A stretch of 64,000 nt of DNA from Crocinitomicaceae bacterium (GCA_002723085.1 PBNK01000030.1:1-64000); one strand, 5' to 3'; counted from the first letter of the stretch, positions 23,876 to 34,700 are shown. A program made the numbers and translations. The notes: generated by a model from the letters alone, not told the origin.

Positions 23876-26160
23876 TGAATATAAAGTTTTTTTTTCAATT
23901 TGTTCAATTTTGCATATTAATCATTTTATATTCTTGTTCAGATGGTAATTTGAATAAAGTAATTATACCACAGGCAATCACCGGTTTGTGTAGTCCTATT
24001 CAGCTAAGTATTGACGGATTGAACAAAATCGATTTAAGTGATTATTTTCTTGAAAATTATGATATCGACTCAGTGTATTTTGAGAATGAGAAAATAGATC
24101 TTGATAGTGTTTTTGTTGAGTTAAACCCAAATAAGGTAAATGCTTTTCTATCAACTCTTACAATTTATATCGGGAATATAACTTATGACATACTTGTCAA
24201 AGCTCCAGATGTGGAGAAAACAACAATATTGTTTAAAAATATCGCTGAAAATGTAAAAATTAAAGGAGAATTCACCAATTGGGTATCTGTCCCAATGGAA
24301 CTTGAAGGCAACACTTTTAAATTCACAAAAAACTTGAATCCAGCAGTTTATCAATTTTGTTTTGTTGTAGATGGAAAAGAACAATTAACTAATTATTACG
24401 ATCATGTGCCAAATGGACTAGGAGGTGAAAATTGTCAAATCATTGTGCCTAGTAAAAGAAAAGATAATCCTTCATTAAGTTTTGAATTTAATGAATTCGG
24501 AAATATTATTTTAAAAACTAAAGAAAATGATGCAGAGCTGATTGTGTTTTATGAAAATCAATTAGTAGAAGAATTTGTTTCTACTGATAAAGGATTAATT
24601 CCAATAATTCCTGAATATAGCAGTAAGATTCAATTAAGTTATCTAAGAGCGTGGTCTCATTCAAAAAAGGGATATTCTAAAGAAGTATTAATACCTATTT
24701 TATATGGAAAACCTGTTCATAGTTCATTCGAATTACCAAGACAGGCTAAACATAAAATGTCGTTATACAATGTATTTATTGATCGTTTTTATGATGGGGA
24801 ATCCAATAATCAACCTGCGCCTTTAGATAGTGTATTGCCACAAGCTCAATTTTTAGGCGGTGATTTAAAAGGACTAACTCACCAAATTAACAACGGTTAT
24901 TTTGATTCATTAGCTATAAACTCCATATGGATTTCTCCAATAGTTGATCAAGCTAAAGGAGCTTGGGGGTTGTGGAACACTCCAAGATCAAAATTCTCTG
25001 CTTATCATGGGTATTGGCCTATCTCTTTCACACAAATAAATCCAGCATTTGGAACGAAAGATGATGTTAAAACTTGTATTTCAACTGCTCATCAAAAAAA
25101 TATTAATGTATTATTAGATGTTATTGCTAATCACATCCACAGTGATCATTTACTTTATAAATCAAATCCTGAATATTTTACACCACTTTATTTTTCAGAT
25201 GGTTCCATGAATACGGAAAAATGGGATGAACATCGCCTTACTACATGGTTTGATGTTCATATGCCTTCTTTTAATCACGAAATGGAAAAAGTTAGGGAGT
25301 TGCTATCAGATTCATTAATGAAGTTAATTAAAGAATATCAATTTGATGGATTTAGACACGATGCTACTAAACATGTGCCATCATCTTTTTGGAAATTACT
25401 GACAAAAAAAATCAAGAATCAATACCAATTTGAGACAAAGCATGATTTCTTTCAAATAGGAGAGACTTACGGTTCTCATGAACTTGTTGGTAGCTATGTT
25501 AACTCTGGTCAATTAGATGCTCAATTTGATTTTAATGTTTATGATGCTATAATGAAAATTTTATGTGATGATGCTTCTTTTGAATTATTTGTTGATGTTG
25601 TTGAAAAAAGTATGAATACTTATGGTGATCACCATTTAATGGGAAATATATCCGGTAATCAGGACAAGGGGAGGTCTATTTCTTATTTTGGTGGAGATTT
25701 GAAAAGAGATGAAGATTCTAAACTTGCTGGCTGGACTAGAGAAATAGGTTATGGAGATGAAGAAATGGCATTTAAAAAAATGGCCATGATGCATGTTTTA
25801 AATAGTACTATTCCAGGAATACCTGTCATATATTATGGAGATGAAATTGGAATGCCAGGTGGAAATGATCCTGATTGCAGAAGGATTATGAAATTTAAAC
25901 ATTTAACAGAAAGAGAAAAGGGGCTTAAATCTGAGTTAAGTCATTTATTAAAGTTAAGGAGTTCTTCTATGGCATTAATTTATGGAACAATGTCTTGGGA
26001 TGAAATTAGTGAGAATCGATTAGTGTACAGTAGGAAATATGCCAATGAAGTTGTTACTATATACCTTAATAAATCTAAGTATAATCAAGAATTTAAAAAT
26101 GATGGCTTAAAATTTATACTCCAGCCTTATACTTACAAGATACTAAAAGATAACTCATGA
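23875..26160 (+). CDS. GH13 alpha-amylase-type lipoprotein (SusG-like) with NQD in motif IV
   Basis: The frame is open from 23797, but ATG at 23875 is preferred: it gives a signal peptide with Cys21 as lipid site and avoids overlap with the NUDIX gene. The 761-residue protein has an N-terminal beta-rich region that includes a CBM48/E-set-like part (GEFTNWVSVPMELEGN, near 130). A GH13 barrel follows: DVIANHIH (415), GFRHDATKH (nucleophile Asp496), QIGETYG (acid Glu530) and GNQDKG (Asp597). Motif IV has Gln where NHD is usual. It probably cuts starch at the cell surface or in the periplasm. The next GH13 gene overlaps by 4 bases. Confidence 0.85.
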   Translation: MNIKFFFQFVQFCILIILYSCSDGNLNKVIIPQAITGLCSPIQLSIDGLNKIDLSDYFLENYDIDSVYFENEKIDLDSVFVELNPNKVNAFLSTLTIYIGNITYDILVKAPDVEKTTILFKNIAENVKIKGEFTNWVSVPMELEGNTFKFTKNLNPAVYQFCFVVDGKEQLTNYYDHVPNGLGGENCQIIVPSKRKDNPSLSFEFNEFGNIILKTKENDAELIVFYENQLVEEFVSTDKGLIPIIPEYSSKIQLSYLRAWSHSKKGYSKEVLIPILYGKPVHSSFELPRQAKHKMSLYNVFIDRFYDGESNNQPAPLDSVLPQAQFLGGDLKGLTHQINNGYFDSLAINSIWISPIVDQAKGAWGLWNTPRSKFSAYHGYWPISFTQINPAFGTKDDVKTCISTAHQKNINVLLDVIANHIHSDHLLYKSNPEYFTPLYFSDGSMNTEKWDEHRLTTWFDVHMPSFNHEMEKVRELLSDSLMKLIKEYQFDGFRHDATKHVPSSFWKLLTKKIKNQYQFETKHDFFQIGETYGSHELVGSYVNSGQLDAQFDFNVYDAIMKILCDDASFELFVDVVEKSMNTYGDHHLMGNISGNQDKGRSISYFGGDLKRDEDSKLAGWTREIGYGDEEMAFKKMAMMHVLNSTIPGIPVIYYGDEIGMPGGNDPDCRRIMKFKHLTEREKGLKSELSHLLKLRSSSMALIYGTMSWDEISENRLVYSRKYANEVVTIYLNKSKYNQEFKNDGLKFILQPYTYKILKDNS

Positions 26161-28049
26161 AATTTTCTTTTTTATTTTCATTCACATTAATTACACTTTT
26201 AATTAGCGCTCAAGATTTTATTTATCATGTTGAACCACCAAATTGGTGGATTAATATGAGTTCTAATGAGTTGCAATTAATGATTCATGGGGATAAAGTA
26301 GGTGAATATGAGTTGAATATAGAACATGAGCAAATTAAAATTTTGAGAGAAAATAGATTGAGCAATCCCAACTATGTTATACTCTATTTAGAAATTTTAA
26401 AATCTGAAAAGGATTTTGATTTTAAAATCACTTTTTCTAAAGAGGGGAAGATATACGAGAATTATACTTATCATTTGTATAAGCGTGATGAAACAAATAT
26501 AAGATCAACTTTTAACTCATCAGATGTTATTTATTTAATTACTCCAGATCGTTTTGCTAACGGTGACTCTAATAATGACATTAATAAAGATTTGCTAGAG
26601 AAAAAATTAATAAGAAATAAGCCCAATGCAAGACATGGTGGGGATATCTTGGGGATAATCAATCATTTGGATTATATAGCCGAAATGGGCTTTACGGCAA
26701 TATGGTCAACTCCAATGCTAGAAAATAATATGAAAAAATTATCCTACCATGGCTATGCAATAACGGATTTGTACAAAATTGACCCAAGAATGGGTAATAA
26801 TGAGATGTATAAACAACTTTCATTGGAAGCAAATAAGCTAGGTATAAAGTTAATTAAAGATGTGGTTCTCAATCATATAGGAATTCATCATTGGTGGATG
26901 GAAGATATACCCTCCAAAGACTGGATAAACAACAAAGGGCAATTTTTCCCAACTTCACATAGAAGAGAAGTTTTACATGACCCCTATGGAGCTTCAATTG
27001 ATTATTTTAATTTTAATAGTGGGTGGTTTGTCGAAGAGATGCCAGATCTTAATCAAAAGAATCCAGATCTTGCAAAATACCTCATTCAAAATTCCATTTG
27101 GTGGATTGAATTTGCAGAATTAAGTGGTTTTCGGGTAGATACTTATTCTTATTCGGATAGAAAGTTTTTATACCAATGGAACAAAGCCATTCAAAACGAA
27201 TATCCAGGATTTAATATTGTTGGCGAAGAATGGACCATTTCTAAATCAATCATTGGATTATGGCAAAAACCCAATAAAAAGGAAGATGAAGAAATGAAAA
27301 GTTCACTCATTAAACAAAATCACCCTTCAGAATTACCTTCGTTAATGGATTTTCCTTTGCAAAATGCTATTTCACAAGCATTTAAACCAAAAAAAGACCC
27401 TTGGAATGAACCTTTGACAAACATTTATAAATCTTTGGCAGAAGATTATCTGTACCCAAATCCATCCAATATGGTCATTTTTTTGGATAATCATGATATG
27501 AGAAGGGTTTTTTTACAGTTAGAACATGATTACAATCATTGGAAAATGGCAATAGCATATCTTTTAACGACAAGAGGAATCCCACAAATATATTATGGAA
27601 CAGAAATTCTCATGTCAGATACGCTAAATCCTGGCGATCACGGAACCCTTAGAGCAGATTTTCCTGGCGGATGGGAGGATGATAAGGTTAGTGCATTTAC
27701 AGGATTTCTTAAAACAGAACAAATAGCTGCACAGGATTATATTAAAAATTTACTAAACTGGAGAAAAACTTGTAAAGCTATACATTCTGGGGCTTTAAAA
27801 CATTTTGCACCTTCAAATAATACACAATCTTATATTACTTTAAGATATAACAAAAAAACTACAGTAATGCTAGTAATTAATAAAGGGGTTAAAAAATTGA
27901 AAATCACCCCTTTTGATTATATGAGAGAGTCCAATTATATAAAGGATAATTATTCTGCTGCTAATATTGTTACTGGAGATGAATTAGATATAAGAAAAGA
28001 AATATCAATTGAGCCAAAGTCTTTATTGCTTGTAGAGCTGAACCACTAG
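26157..28049 (+). CDS. GH13 neopullulanase / cyclomaltodextrinase (SusA-like)
   Basis: The 630-residue protein has a cleavable-type signal peptide (about 1-19, ending ISAQ) and so is predicted periplasmic. An N-terminal cyclomaltodextrinase-type domain (VEPPNWWINM, near 23) is followed by ARHGGDILGIINHLDYI and the GH13 motifs DVVLNHIG (235), GFRVDTYSY (Asp328), IVGEEW (Glu357) and FLDNHDMRR (Asp447). A C-terminal beta domain closes the protein. It would cut imported maltodextrins, cyclodextrins or pullulan pieces. It overlaps the upstream GH13 gene by ATGA, and its stop codon shares a CTAG with the stop of the convergent gene. Confidence 0.9.
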   Translation: MKFSFLFSFTLITLLISAQDFIYHVEPPNWWINMSSNELQLMIHGDKVGEYELNIEHEQIKILRENRLSNPNYVILYLEILKSEKDFDFKITFSKEGKIYENYTYHLYKRDETNIRSTFNSSDVIYLITPDRFANGDSNNDINKDLLEKKLIRNKPNARHGGDILGIINHLDYIAEMGFTAIWSTPMLENNMKKLSYHGYAITDLYKIDPRMGNNEMYKQLSLEANKLGIKLIKDVVLNHIGIHHWWMEDIPSKDWINNKGQFFPTSHRREVLHDPYGASIDYFNFNSGWFVEEMPDLNQKNPDLAKYLIQNSIWWIEFAELSGFRVDTYSYSDRKFLYQWNKAIQNEYPGFNIVGEEWTISKSIIGLWQKPNKKEDEEMKSSLIKQNHPSELPSLMDFPLQNAISQAFKPKKDPWNEPLTNIYKSLAEDYLYPNPSNMVIFLDNHDMRRVFLQLEHDYNHWKMAIAYLLTTRGIPQIYYGTEILMSDTLNPGDHGTLRADFPGGWEDDKVSAFTGFLKTEQIAAQDYIKNLLNWRKTCKAIHSGALKHFAPSNNTQSYITLRYNKKTTVMLVINKGVKKLKITPFDYMRESNYIKDNYSAANIVTGDELDIRKEISIEPKSLLLVELNH

Positions 28050-30808
28050 ATTTTAATTATTTTCTTGGATGTTATTTCATGGCCTTGCTCTAAGATTATG
28101 TGATAGGTACCTTTGAGAAGGTTGTTTAGGTTTAATTTGAAGTTATTTGATTTTGTTTGTCTATCAATTATTTTTCCATTAATGTCAACAATAGTAACTC
28201 TTATAGGAGTTTTAGCACAACCATTTATTTTGACAGAAACAAAATCTTTAACAGGATTAGGGTAGGTGAGTATTTCCCATTTTGCTTCAGTTATTTCTTT
28301 TATACTTGTTGTATTTAATATATTGGGTATATCCAATCTCTGATCAGTGTAAATTCTATATTCACCAGCTTCAAGGGTAAAGTTGTAATTACCACTTACG
28401 AAAATACTATCACCTGAAAAATATTCATACCACCATCCATTATGTTGAAAAGGTTGTGTTTTATTTTGGTTTTGAACATCAATATTAGCTAATACAATAG
28501 CATTCATATTAGAATCATTTAATGTTAATGTTTTTACAGACTGGTTGAGGCTATACGTGAAATTATCTCCTGTAAATGTTGAATAGTTTTTCCTTAATTC
28601 AATAGTGGCTTTATAAACATCAAATAATCTTTTTCTACTATTTTCTTCAAGATATTGCCATAGTATGGGTTTGTTACACACTCTACAAGGATAATCTATG
28701 GAAATATCATAGCCTTGCTCTCCAAATTGCCAAATCATTTTGGGTCCTGGTGAAGTAAACATTATTACAGCTAATGCTTCACATCGTTCTAAAGCTGTTA
28801 AAGGATTTTTTGCGTTATGATTTAGGCCTGAATTACCATAGGTAATGTTTTTATACATAATTCTTTCTTCGTCATGACTTTCCATGTAAGTTATTAAATG
28901 AGGATTTGACCACCCTCTATGAGAGTAAATTCCCCAGCTTAAATCAGAATTGTTTACATAACCCATTCCAGATTCTTGATACTGATGAGTAATATTTCCC
29001 CACAACATCATTCCATAATTTGATAATATTTTCTCTTCATTGTTGTCTGCCCAATGCTCTAGAATGATGTATGACTCTGGGTGCACGCTCCATATAGTGT
29101 CTGCCATTCTTTTTAATAACTGAATTCTATTGTTATCGTAATTATTAGAATTGTTTATGAACCCTTTAGTAAAGTCGTATCTGAATCCATCAATATGATA
29201 TTCATCTAACCAATAGTGATTTACTCGATCCACGAAGTTTTGAGTTGCTTGAGACTCATGGTTATAATCATAGCCCCAACAATTTGGTGGATGAGGACAA
29301 GAGGAATTAAACCAAGGATTGTTAGATGCTGGTTGATTGTTAATACCGTCCCAATATAGATTTACCATTGGATTTTGTCCATATGCATGATTAAATACGA
29401 TATCAACAATTACGGCAATTCCTCTACCGTGACAAGAATCTATAAATGCTTTAAAATGTTCAGGATTACCATAATATTTATCTAAAGCCATATGAAAACT
29501 TGGGTTGTATCCCCAACTTTCATTGTTTTCAAATTCTCCAGGAGGCATCAATTCAATAGCGTTAACCCCCAGTTCTGTCAAGTAGTCTAAAGTGTCGATT
29601 AATGTTAAATAGCTATGAGTAGATAAAAAATCACGAACTAGTAGTTCATAAATGACCAAATCTTTATTGTTTGGTTTGTTGAAGTTAGTGTTAATCCAAT
29701 TATAAGCAGTTTTACCTGGTTGCATTACAGTCACAAAACCATTGGTGTAATTAGCTGGATATGGGATAGGGTTGGGGTATGTTAGACTTCCTATATCATT
29801 ATCATTATTAGGATCTAAAATTAAAGGGCTAAATGGGTCAGCAACCTTGATAATACCGTCTACAAGGAATTGATAGGTATATGCTTGTCCAGGGATTAAG
29901 CTAGAAATAGTTTTCCACCAGTAGGTACTATCTAAAGATAAGTTCATAAAAGAAGCAGAATTAATTTCCCAATTATTATGGTCGCCAATTAGATTTACGG
30001 TGTTTTTTTCAGGAGCAAAAAATTTAATAGTAACTGTAGAATCATTGATGTAGTTAATTCCATCTAGTGTTCCATTTGGAGCATCTTGAAAATTGGTTGT
30101 TGGAATCACTACATAGGAAATGGTATCATATAAGATTGTTGTACCATCATTAGCTACCATAATTATTTCATGATCACCAGCAGTGTTTACATTTAAATTG
30201 TGTTGTAATATGGTGCTTGTAATCGCATTGGCTATTAGTATACCATTGTCATATAGTTCAATTGTTGCGTTAGTGTTTGTTTGAGCTTCAATTAATATAA
30301 TATCATTTAGATTAACAATTTTGTGGTGGTATGGTTTTAAAATGGCAGCTTGAAACCCTCCGTTAACAGGATAAATAGGATAAAATATATCATCTAAATT
30401 TGCGGTTTTACCTTCAGCAGAGCCATCCACATTTCGAAACACAAAAGCTAATTTGGCTACATTGGTTCCAATTGGAAATCCGTAAAATTGGTCAATATCT
30501 ATGGTTATTTCATGTTTGTTATTTCCAATGTCAGTCATTATTACATTTGAATCTGCTTGCCCCCAATTTCCTTGTACATGTGACCAAGAACTCGGTAATC
30601 CACTTTGTGTTACTACTCCAGTATGTGCATAAACTGGACTGATTCCTTGTAATCCTCCATTGCCTTGTGTAGCATCATATTGAACTGTTATAACATCGTT
30701 AATTGTTGGGAATGGGGGTGATATTTCTATTATTTGTAAGTAGATTTCATTTTGAAAAATGATTTGAAAAAAAAGAAATAATATGATTTTTCTTGTTATG
30801 GAATGCAC
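28046..30808 (-). CDS. Secreted GH13 amylase with CBM48-like domain and T9SS sorting domain
   Basis: The 920-residue protein starts at GTG (30808); no ATG is available between the in-frame TAA four codons upstream and the signal peptide. Domains: signal peptide, starch-binding-type beta domain (about 25-150), Ig-like region, CBM48-like NLIGDHNNWEI (near 276), GH13 barrel with DIVFNHAYG (469), GFRYDFTKGF (Asp545), ILEHWADN (Glu584) and MESHDEER (Asp646), and a C-terminal T9SS domain (TYPNPVKDF to the end, about 848-920). It is predicted to be exported through the T9SS and surface-attached or released. The next gene upstream ends in a terminator, so it may need its own promoter. Confidence 0.88.
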   Translation of the reverse strand: MHSITRKIILFLFFQIIFQNEIYLQIIEISPPFPTINDVITVQYDATQGNGGLQGISPVYAHTGVVTQSGLPSSWSHVQGNWGQADSNVIMTDIGNNKHEITIDIDQFYGFPIGTNVAKLAFVFRNVDGSAEGKTANLDDIFYPIYPVNGGFQAAILKPYHHKIVNLNDIILIEAQTNTNATIELYDNGILIANAITSTILQHNLNVNTAGDHEIIMVANDGTTILYDTISYVVIPTTNFQDAPNGTLDGINYINDSTVTIKFFAPEKNTVNLIGDHNNWEINSASFMNLSLDSTYWWKTISSLIPGQAYTYQFLVDGIIKVADPFSPLILDPNNDNDIGSLTYPNPIPYPANYTNGFVTVMQPGKTAYNWINTNFNKPNNKDLVIYELLVRDFLSTHSYLTLIDTLDYLTELGVNAIELMPPGEFENNESWGYNPSFHMALDKYYGNPEHFKAFIDSCHGRGIAVIVDIVFNHAYGQNPMVNLYWDGINNQPASNNPWFNSSCPHPPNCWGYDYNHESQATQNFVDRVNHYWLDEYHIDGFRYDFTKGFINNSNNYDNNRIQLLKRMADTIWSVHPESYIILEHWADNNEEKILSNYGMMLWGNITHQYQESGMGYVNNSDLSWGIYSHRGWSNPHLITYMESHDEERIMYKNITYGNSGLNHNAKNPLTALERCEALAVIMFTSPGPKMIWQFGEQGYDISIDYPCRVCNKPILWQYLEENSRKRLFDVYKATIELRKNYSTFTGDNFTYSLNQSVKTLTLNDSNMNAIVLANIDVQNQNKTQPFQHNGWWYEYFSGDSIFVSGNYNFTLEAGEYRIYTDQRLDIPNILNTTSIKEITEAKWEILTYPNPVKDFVSVKINGCAKTPIRVTIVDINGKIIDRQTKSNNFKLNLNNLLKGTYHIILEQGHEITSKKIIKI

Positions 30809-30819
30809 GTTATGAATTT

Positions 30820-30847
30820 AAAAAAAAAGCTCCTGGATAGGAGCTTT
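30820..30847 (-). terminator. Intrinsic terminator after the small T9SS-exported protein gene
   Basis: On the minus strand a perfect 8-bp stem AAAGCTCC/GGAGCTTT with a 6-base loop is followed by a run of T. It lies between the 248-residue protein gene and the downstream GH13 gene, and may limit read-through into the latter. Confidence 0.75.
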
Positions 30848-30866
30848 GAAATTGTTAATGTAAATA

Positions 30867-31613
30867 TTATTTCTTCAATATTTTACCAGTTTTAAAATTG
30901 TTAACGTAATTTATTTCATAGATATAGATTCCAGATTTAAGAGAAGATAAATCACAATTAATGGAATGTGTCCCAACAGATAAAAAACCATTAAAAACTT
31001 GTTTTATTTTTTTTCCAGTAATATCATATATGTCAATAAATAAATATTGATTTTGACTTAAAGATATATCAAAATTGGTTTCGTGCTCAGAAGGATTAGG
31101 TGATACATTAACATAATCAATAGCATCACGGTTAATAATATTCATCGCAGGATTTCCTCCACTACATGTTGAACAAGAGTCCCAACAATAAGTATACGTC
31201 ATATTTGATGAAGGTATAGTTAGTATTCTGTCACTTCCAAATCCTCCAGCCCCACCACAAAGCGTGTCCGTTACTATTTCATCATTTCCCCAATCACCAT
31301 TAACAAATTTATATTGTAATTCAAATCCAATAGAGGATGCTGGATATTCTACAGAAATAGACCAAATGTTGTCTCCATCACTGTCATCCATTGCACCATT
31401 TGCATCAGTAGGTGTCCAGTCAACCATAGGATTTCCTCCTGTGGTTGCTCCCATGGTTGATAAATTCCCAGCTATTCTTATTCCAGAGGGATCTAAAGTA
31501 GCTCCTCCATTAAGATAGTTTGTTATGTCAACTTGATGAACAACAGTGACTGTTTGACCAAAAGTCAGCGATGTTATGCATAAAAGGGCTAAAAAAAAGT
31601 AGTGTTTTTTCAT
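30867..31613 (-). CDS. Small T9SS-exported protein, possibly starch-binding
   Basis: The 248-residue protein has a signal peptide (about 1-19) and a beta-rich domain of about 120 residues with IRIAGNLSTMG, DSDGDNIWSISVEYP and LQYKFVNGDWGNDE. This pattern resembles CBM20/CBM48-like starch-binding modules, which is an inference. A Cys-rich spacer (CWDSCSTCSGG, near 142) and a T9SS C-terminal domain follow (VSPNPSEHETNF, then the final 80 residues ending KTGKILKK). It has no catalytic domain. It is divergent from susC with 102 bases between, sharing an operator candidate, and might replace SusE/SusF in holding starch at the surface. Confidence 0.7.
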   Translation of the reverse strand: MKKHYFFLALLCITSLTFGQTVTVVHQVDITNYLNGGATLDPSGIRIAGNLSTMGATTGGNPMVDWTPTDANGAMDDSDGDNIWSISVEYPASSIGFELQYKFVNGDWGNDEIVTDTLCGGAGGFGSDRILTIPSSNMTYTYCWDSCSTCSGGNPAMNIINRDAIDYVNVSPNPSEHETNFDISLSQNQYLFIDIYDITGKKIKQVFNGFLSVGTHSINCDLSSLKSGIYIYEINYVNNFKTGKILKK

Positions 31614-31657
31614 AATCTGTTAATTTGTGATTTTACGTAAATTTAAAAAAAAAACAG

Positions 31658-31678
31658 TTAACGTAGAAATGACGTAAA
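31658..31678. promoter_or_regulatory. Operator candidate 2 of the starch locus (21-bp palindrome)
   Basis: The site reads TTAACGTA-N5-GACGTAAA in the divergent gap between the small T9SS-exported protein and susC, 37 bases before the susC ATG. Read on the other strand it is TTTACGTC-N5-TACGTTAA and matches operator candidate 1 at 17 of 21 positions. A second short palindrome, TTTACGTAAA at 31632-31641, lies nearby and may be a further half-site. Confidence 0.55.
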
Positions 31679-31715
31679 AAAAAATTAATTTTATGAAATA
31701 TTACCTAATTAAATT

Positions 31716-34700
31716 ATGAGCGCTATTAAATCTTTTATTGTTTTTTTATTTATTAGTATTACACTTAACTCTATTTCTCAATATTCTATTAGTGGTTTAG
31801 TTCAAGATCAAAATGGAGAATCACTTATTGGTACAACTGTTCTAATAAAAGAGTTGTCTAAGGGCACAAGTTCAGATATAAAAGGTTATTACAATATTAA
31901 TGATTTGCCAAAAGGTAGCTATACTCTAGTTTTTTCTGCTGTTGGGTATATTACAATAACTGAAAATATTGAGTTAAAAAATAATTTACAAAAGAATATT
32001 ATAATGAAAGAAGATGTTCTTTTATTAAATGAAGCTGTTGTTATTGGATATGGAACTGCTAGGACAAAAGATTTAACAGGTTCAGCAGTGGCAGTAAGTG
32101 AAGATGATTTTTTAAAAGGGTCACTTGCTTCTCCTGAGCAATTGATTATGGGTAAAGTTCCTGGTTTAAAAGTAACTTCAAATGATGGGGGCCCTGGCTC
32201 AGGAAGCTCTTTAAGAATAAGAGGAGGTACTTCAATAAATGCTAGTAATGATCCTTTGATTGTTGTGGACGGAGTTCCATTAGATAATGGCGGAATTGCT
32301 GGAGCTGCAAATCCTCTATCTTTAATCAATCCAAATGATATCGAATCTTTTGTTGTGCTAAAAGACGCATCTGCTTGTGCTATTTACGGCTCAAGAGCCG
32401 CTAATGGTGTTATTCTTATAACAACTAAAAAGGGAAAAGGCAAATTAAGCATTACGGTGAATCAGAAAACATCTGTATCTACTGTAGTTAAATATGCAGA
32501 TGTTCTAAGTGGAGATTCATTATGGAACCTTGTTCAAAATAATGGAAATGCTGCTCAAATTCAATTATTAGGAGACACTAATTATAATACAAATTGGCAA
32601 AGAGAAGTTTTTAGAACGGCAATTGTAAATGATTTTAATATTGCAGTTAGTAAAAAGTTTTTTAGATTTTCTTATGGTAATCGTATTGACAATGGTTTGT
32701 TAAAGAAAGATCAATTTATTAGAAATAATATAAGTTTAAATATAAATCCTTCTTTTTTGGATAATCATATTCAAATTGAATCAAATAATAAACTTGTTCA
32801 ATCTAGTTCTAATTTTGCAGATAGGGGAGCTCTTGGAGCTGCCTATTTTGATCCAACTAAACCAGTAATATCAGGTGATTCTGTTTTTGGAGGTTATTAT
32901 GAATGGTTACAGAATTCAGGTTCTCCAAATACGTTGTCCGCTAAAAATCCTGTAGGCTTAATAAATCAAAGAAAGGACATTAGTCAAGTTAGTAGGTATA
33001 TTGCTAATTCAAAAGTTACTTATAAAACCCATTTTTTACCGGAATTAAAGTTAGTATATAATGCAGGTGTTGATTTTTCTGAAGGTTCTGGCACTGTAGA
33101 AGTTCTTTCAAGTTCAGCAGCTGGTTATTTTTCTGAAGGTTCATATAATACTTACAGATCAAATAAACGAAATTTTTTATCTGAAGCATATTTTAGCTTT
33201 AACAACAATAAAGAGGATAAAAAATCTTTTATTGATATAATTGGAGGTTATTCTTATCAGTATTGGAATTCAGAAAGCCCTAATTTACCAGTTTATAATG
33301 CTTCCCAAGATTCTATAATTTATCCTGCTGCTGAAAATCCTTTTTTCACAGAAAATGCTTTGTTATCATATTATACTAGAGCAATTTATAATTTCAATGA
33401 CAGATATGTTTTTAATGCTGCATTACGAAGAGATGGTTCTTCAAGGTTTAGTCCAGCTGCTCGATGGGGTTTATTTCCTTCATTATCTGCTGCGTGGATT
33501 ATTAGCGGAGAAAAATTTATGAAAAATTTTAATTCAATTAATTTACTTAAAATTAGATTTGGATATGGAGTTACTGGTCAACAGGATGGTATAGGAGATT
33601 ATGCATACATTTCTAATTATTATGAAGGTACTTCGACAGCTCAATATTCCTTTGGATCAGACTTTTATTATGTCTACAGACCGGGGGCTTTTGATGCTAA
33701 CTTGAAATGGGAGGAGACCCTTAGCTATAATTTGGGCGTTGATTTTGGACTCTTTAATGATAGAATATCTGGAAGTCTTGATTTTTATCAAAAAGAAACG
33801 AAAGATTTGCTAGCAACAGTAGCTGTGCCAGCTGGTACAAATTTTTCTAATCAAATTTTAACAAATGTTGGAGGAATGCTTAATAAAGGGGTTGAGTTTA
33901 ACGTTAACATTGGTTTATTTGCTAATAAAGATTTACGATTAGATTTGGTTGCCAATGCTACTTATAATTTGAATAAAGTAACCAAGTTAGCATTGATAGA
34001 AGATACTAACTCTGTAGGCATTCAAGTTGGGGGCATTTCTGGAGGCATTGGAAATACTGTTCAAGTTCATAGTGTTGGATTTTCTACTTTTTCTTACTTG
34101 TTATATCAGCAATTGTATGACAATAATGGGGAGTTTATTGAAGTTGGTCAACAAGCAAATATTGATGTAAATAATGATGGAACTGTTGATTCCCAAGATA
34201 AATGGCAAAACATTCATGCTTATGCAGACTTAAATAATGATGGAGATATTACGCCTGAGGATAAATATATATTTAACAAAACAGCTCCAGATTTCTTATT
34301 TGGTGCTGCCTTAAATATGAATTATAAAAAATGGTATGCTGGACTTTCATTTAGAGCTGAATTAGGAGGATACATATATAATAATATTCATTCAAATACT
34401 TCAACTTTCCAATCTTTGAATGGAACACAAGGGTTTTTAAATAACATAAGTTCATTATATTATAATAATCAAGTCCAATCTATTACTCCAAACCAATTGT
34501 TGAGTGATCATTATTTGGAGAAAGCAAATTTTTTAAGATTAGATTTTTTAAATATTGGATATGATTTCGGTAAAATATCTGAGAAAATACCTTTTAATAT
34601 GGATGCATCTTTTACTGTTCAAAATGTTTTTGTTTTAACAAAGTATCAAGGTTTAGATCCCGAACTTGGTGGTGGTATCGATAATAATATCTATCCTAGA

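Noticed and set aside
30801-30820. ACGT-containing stretch at the start of the T9SS amylase gene as a fourth operator
   Set aside because: One ACGT is present, but the partner at seven bases distance is not; the match is too weak.
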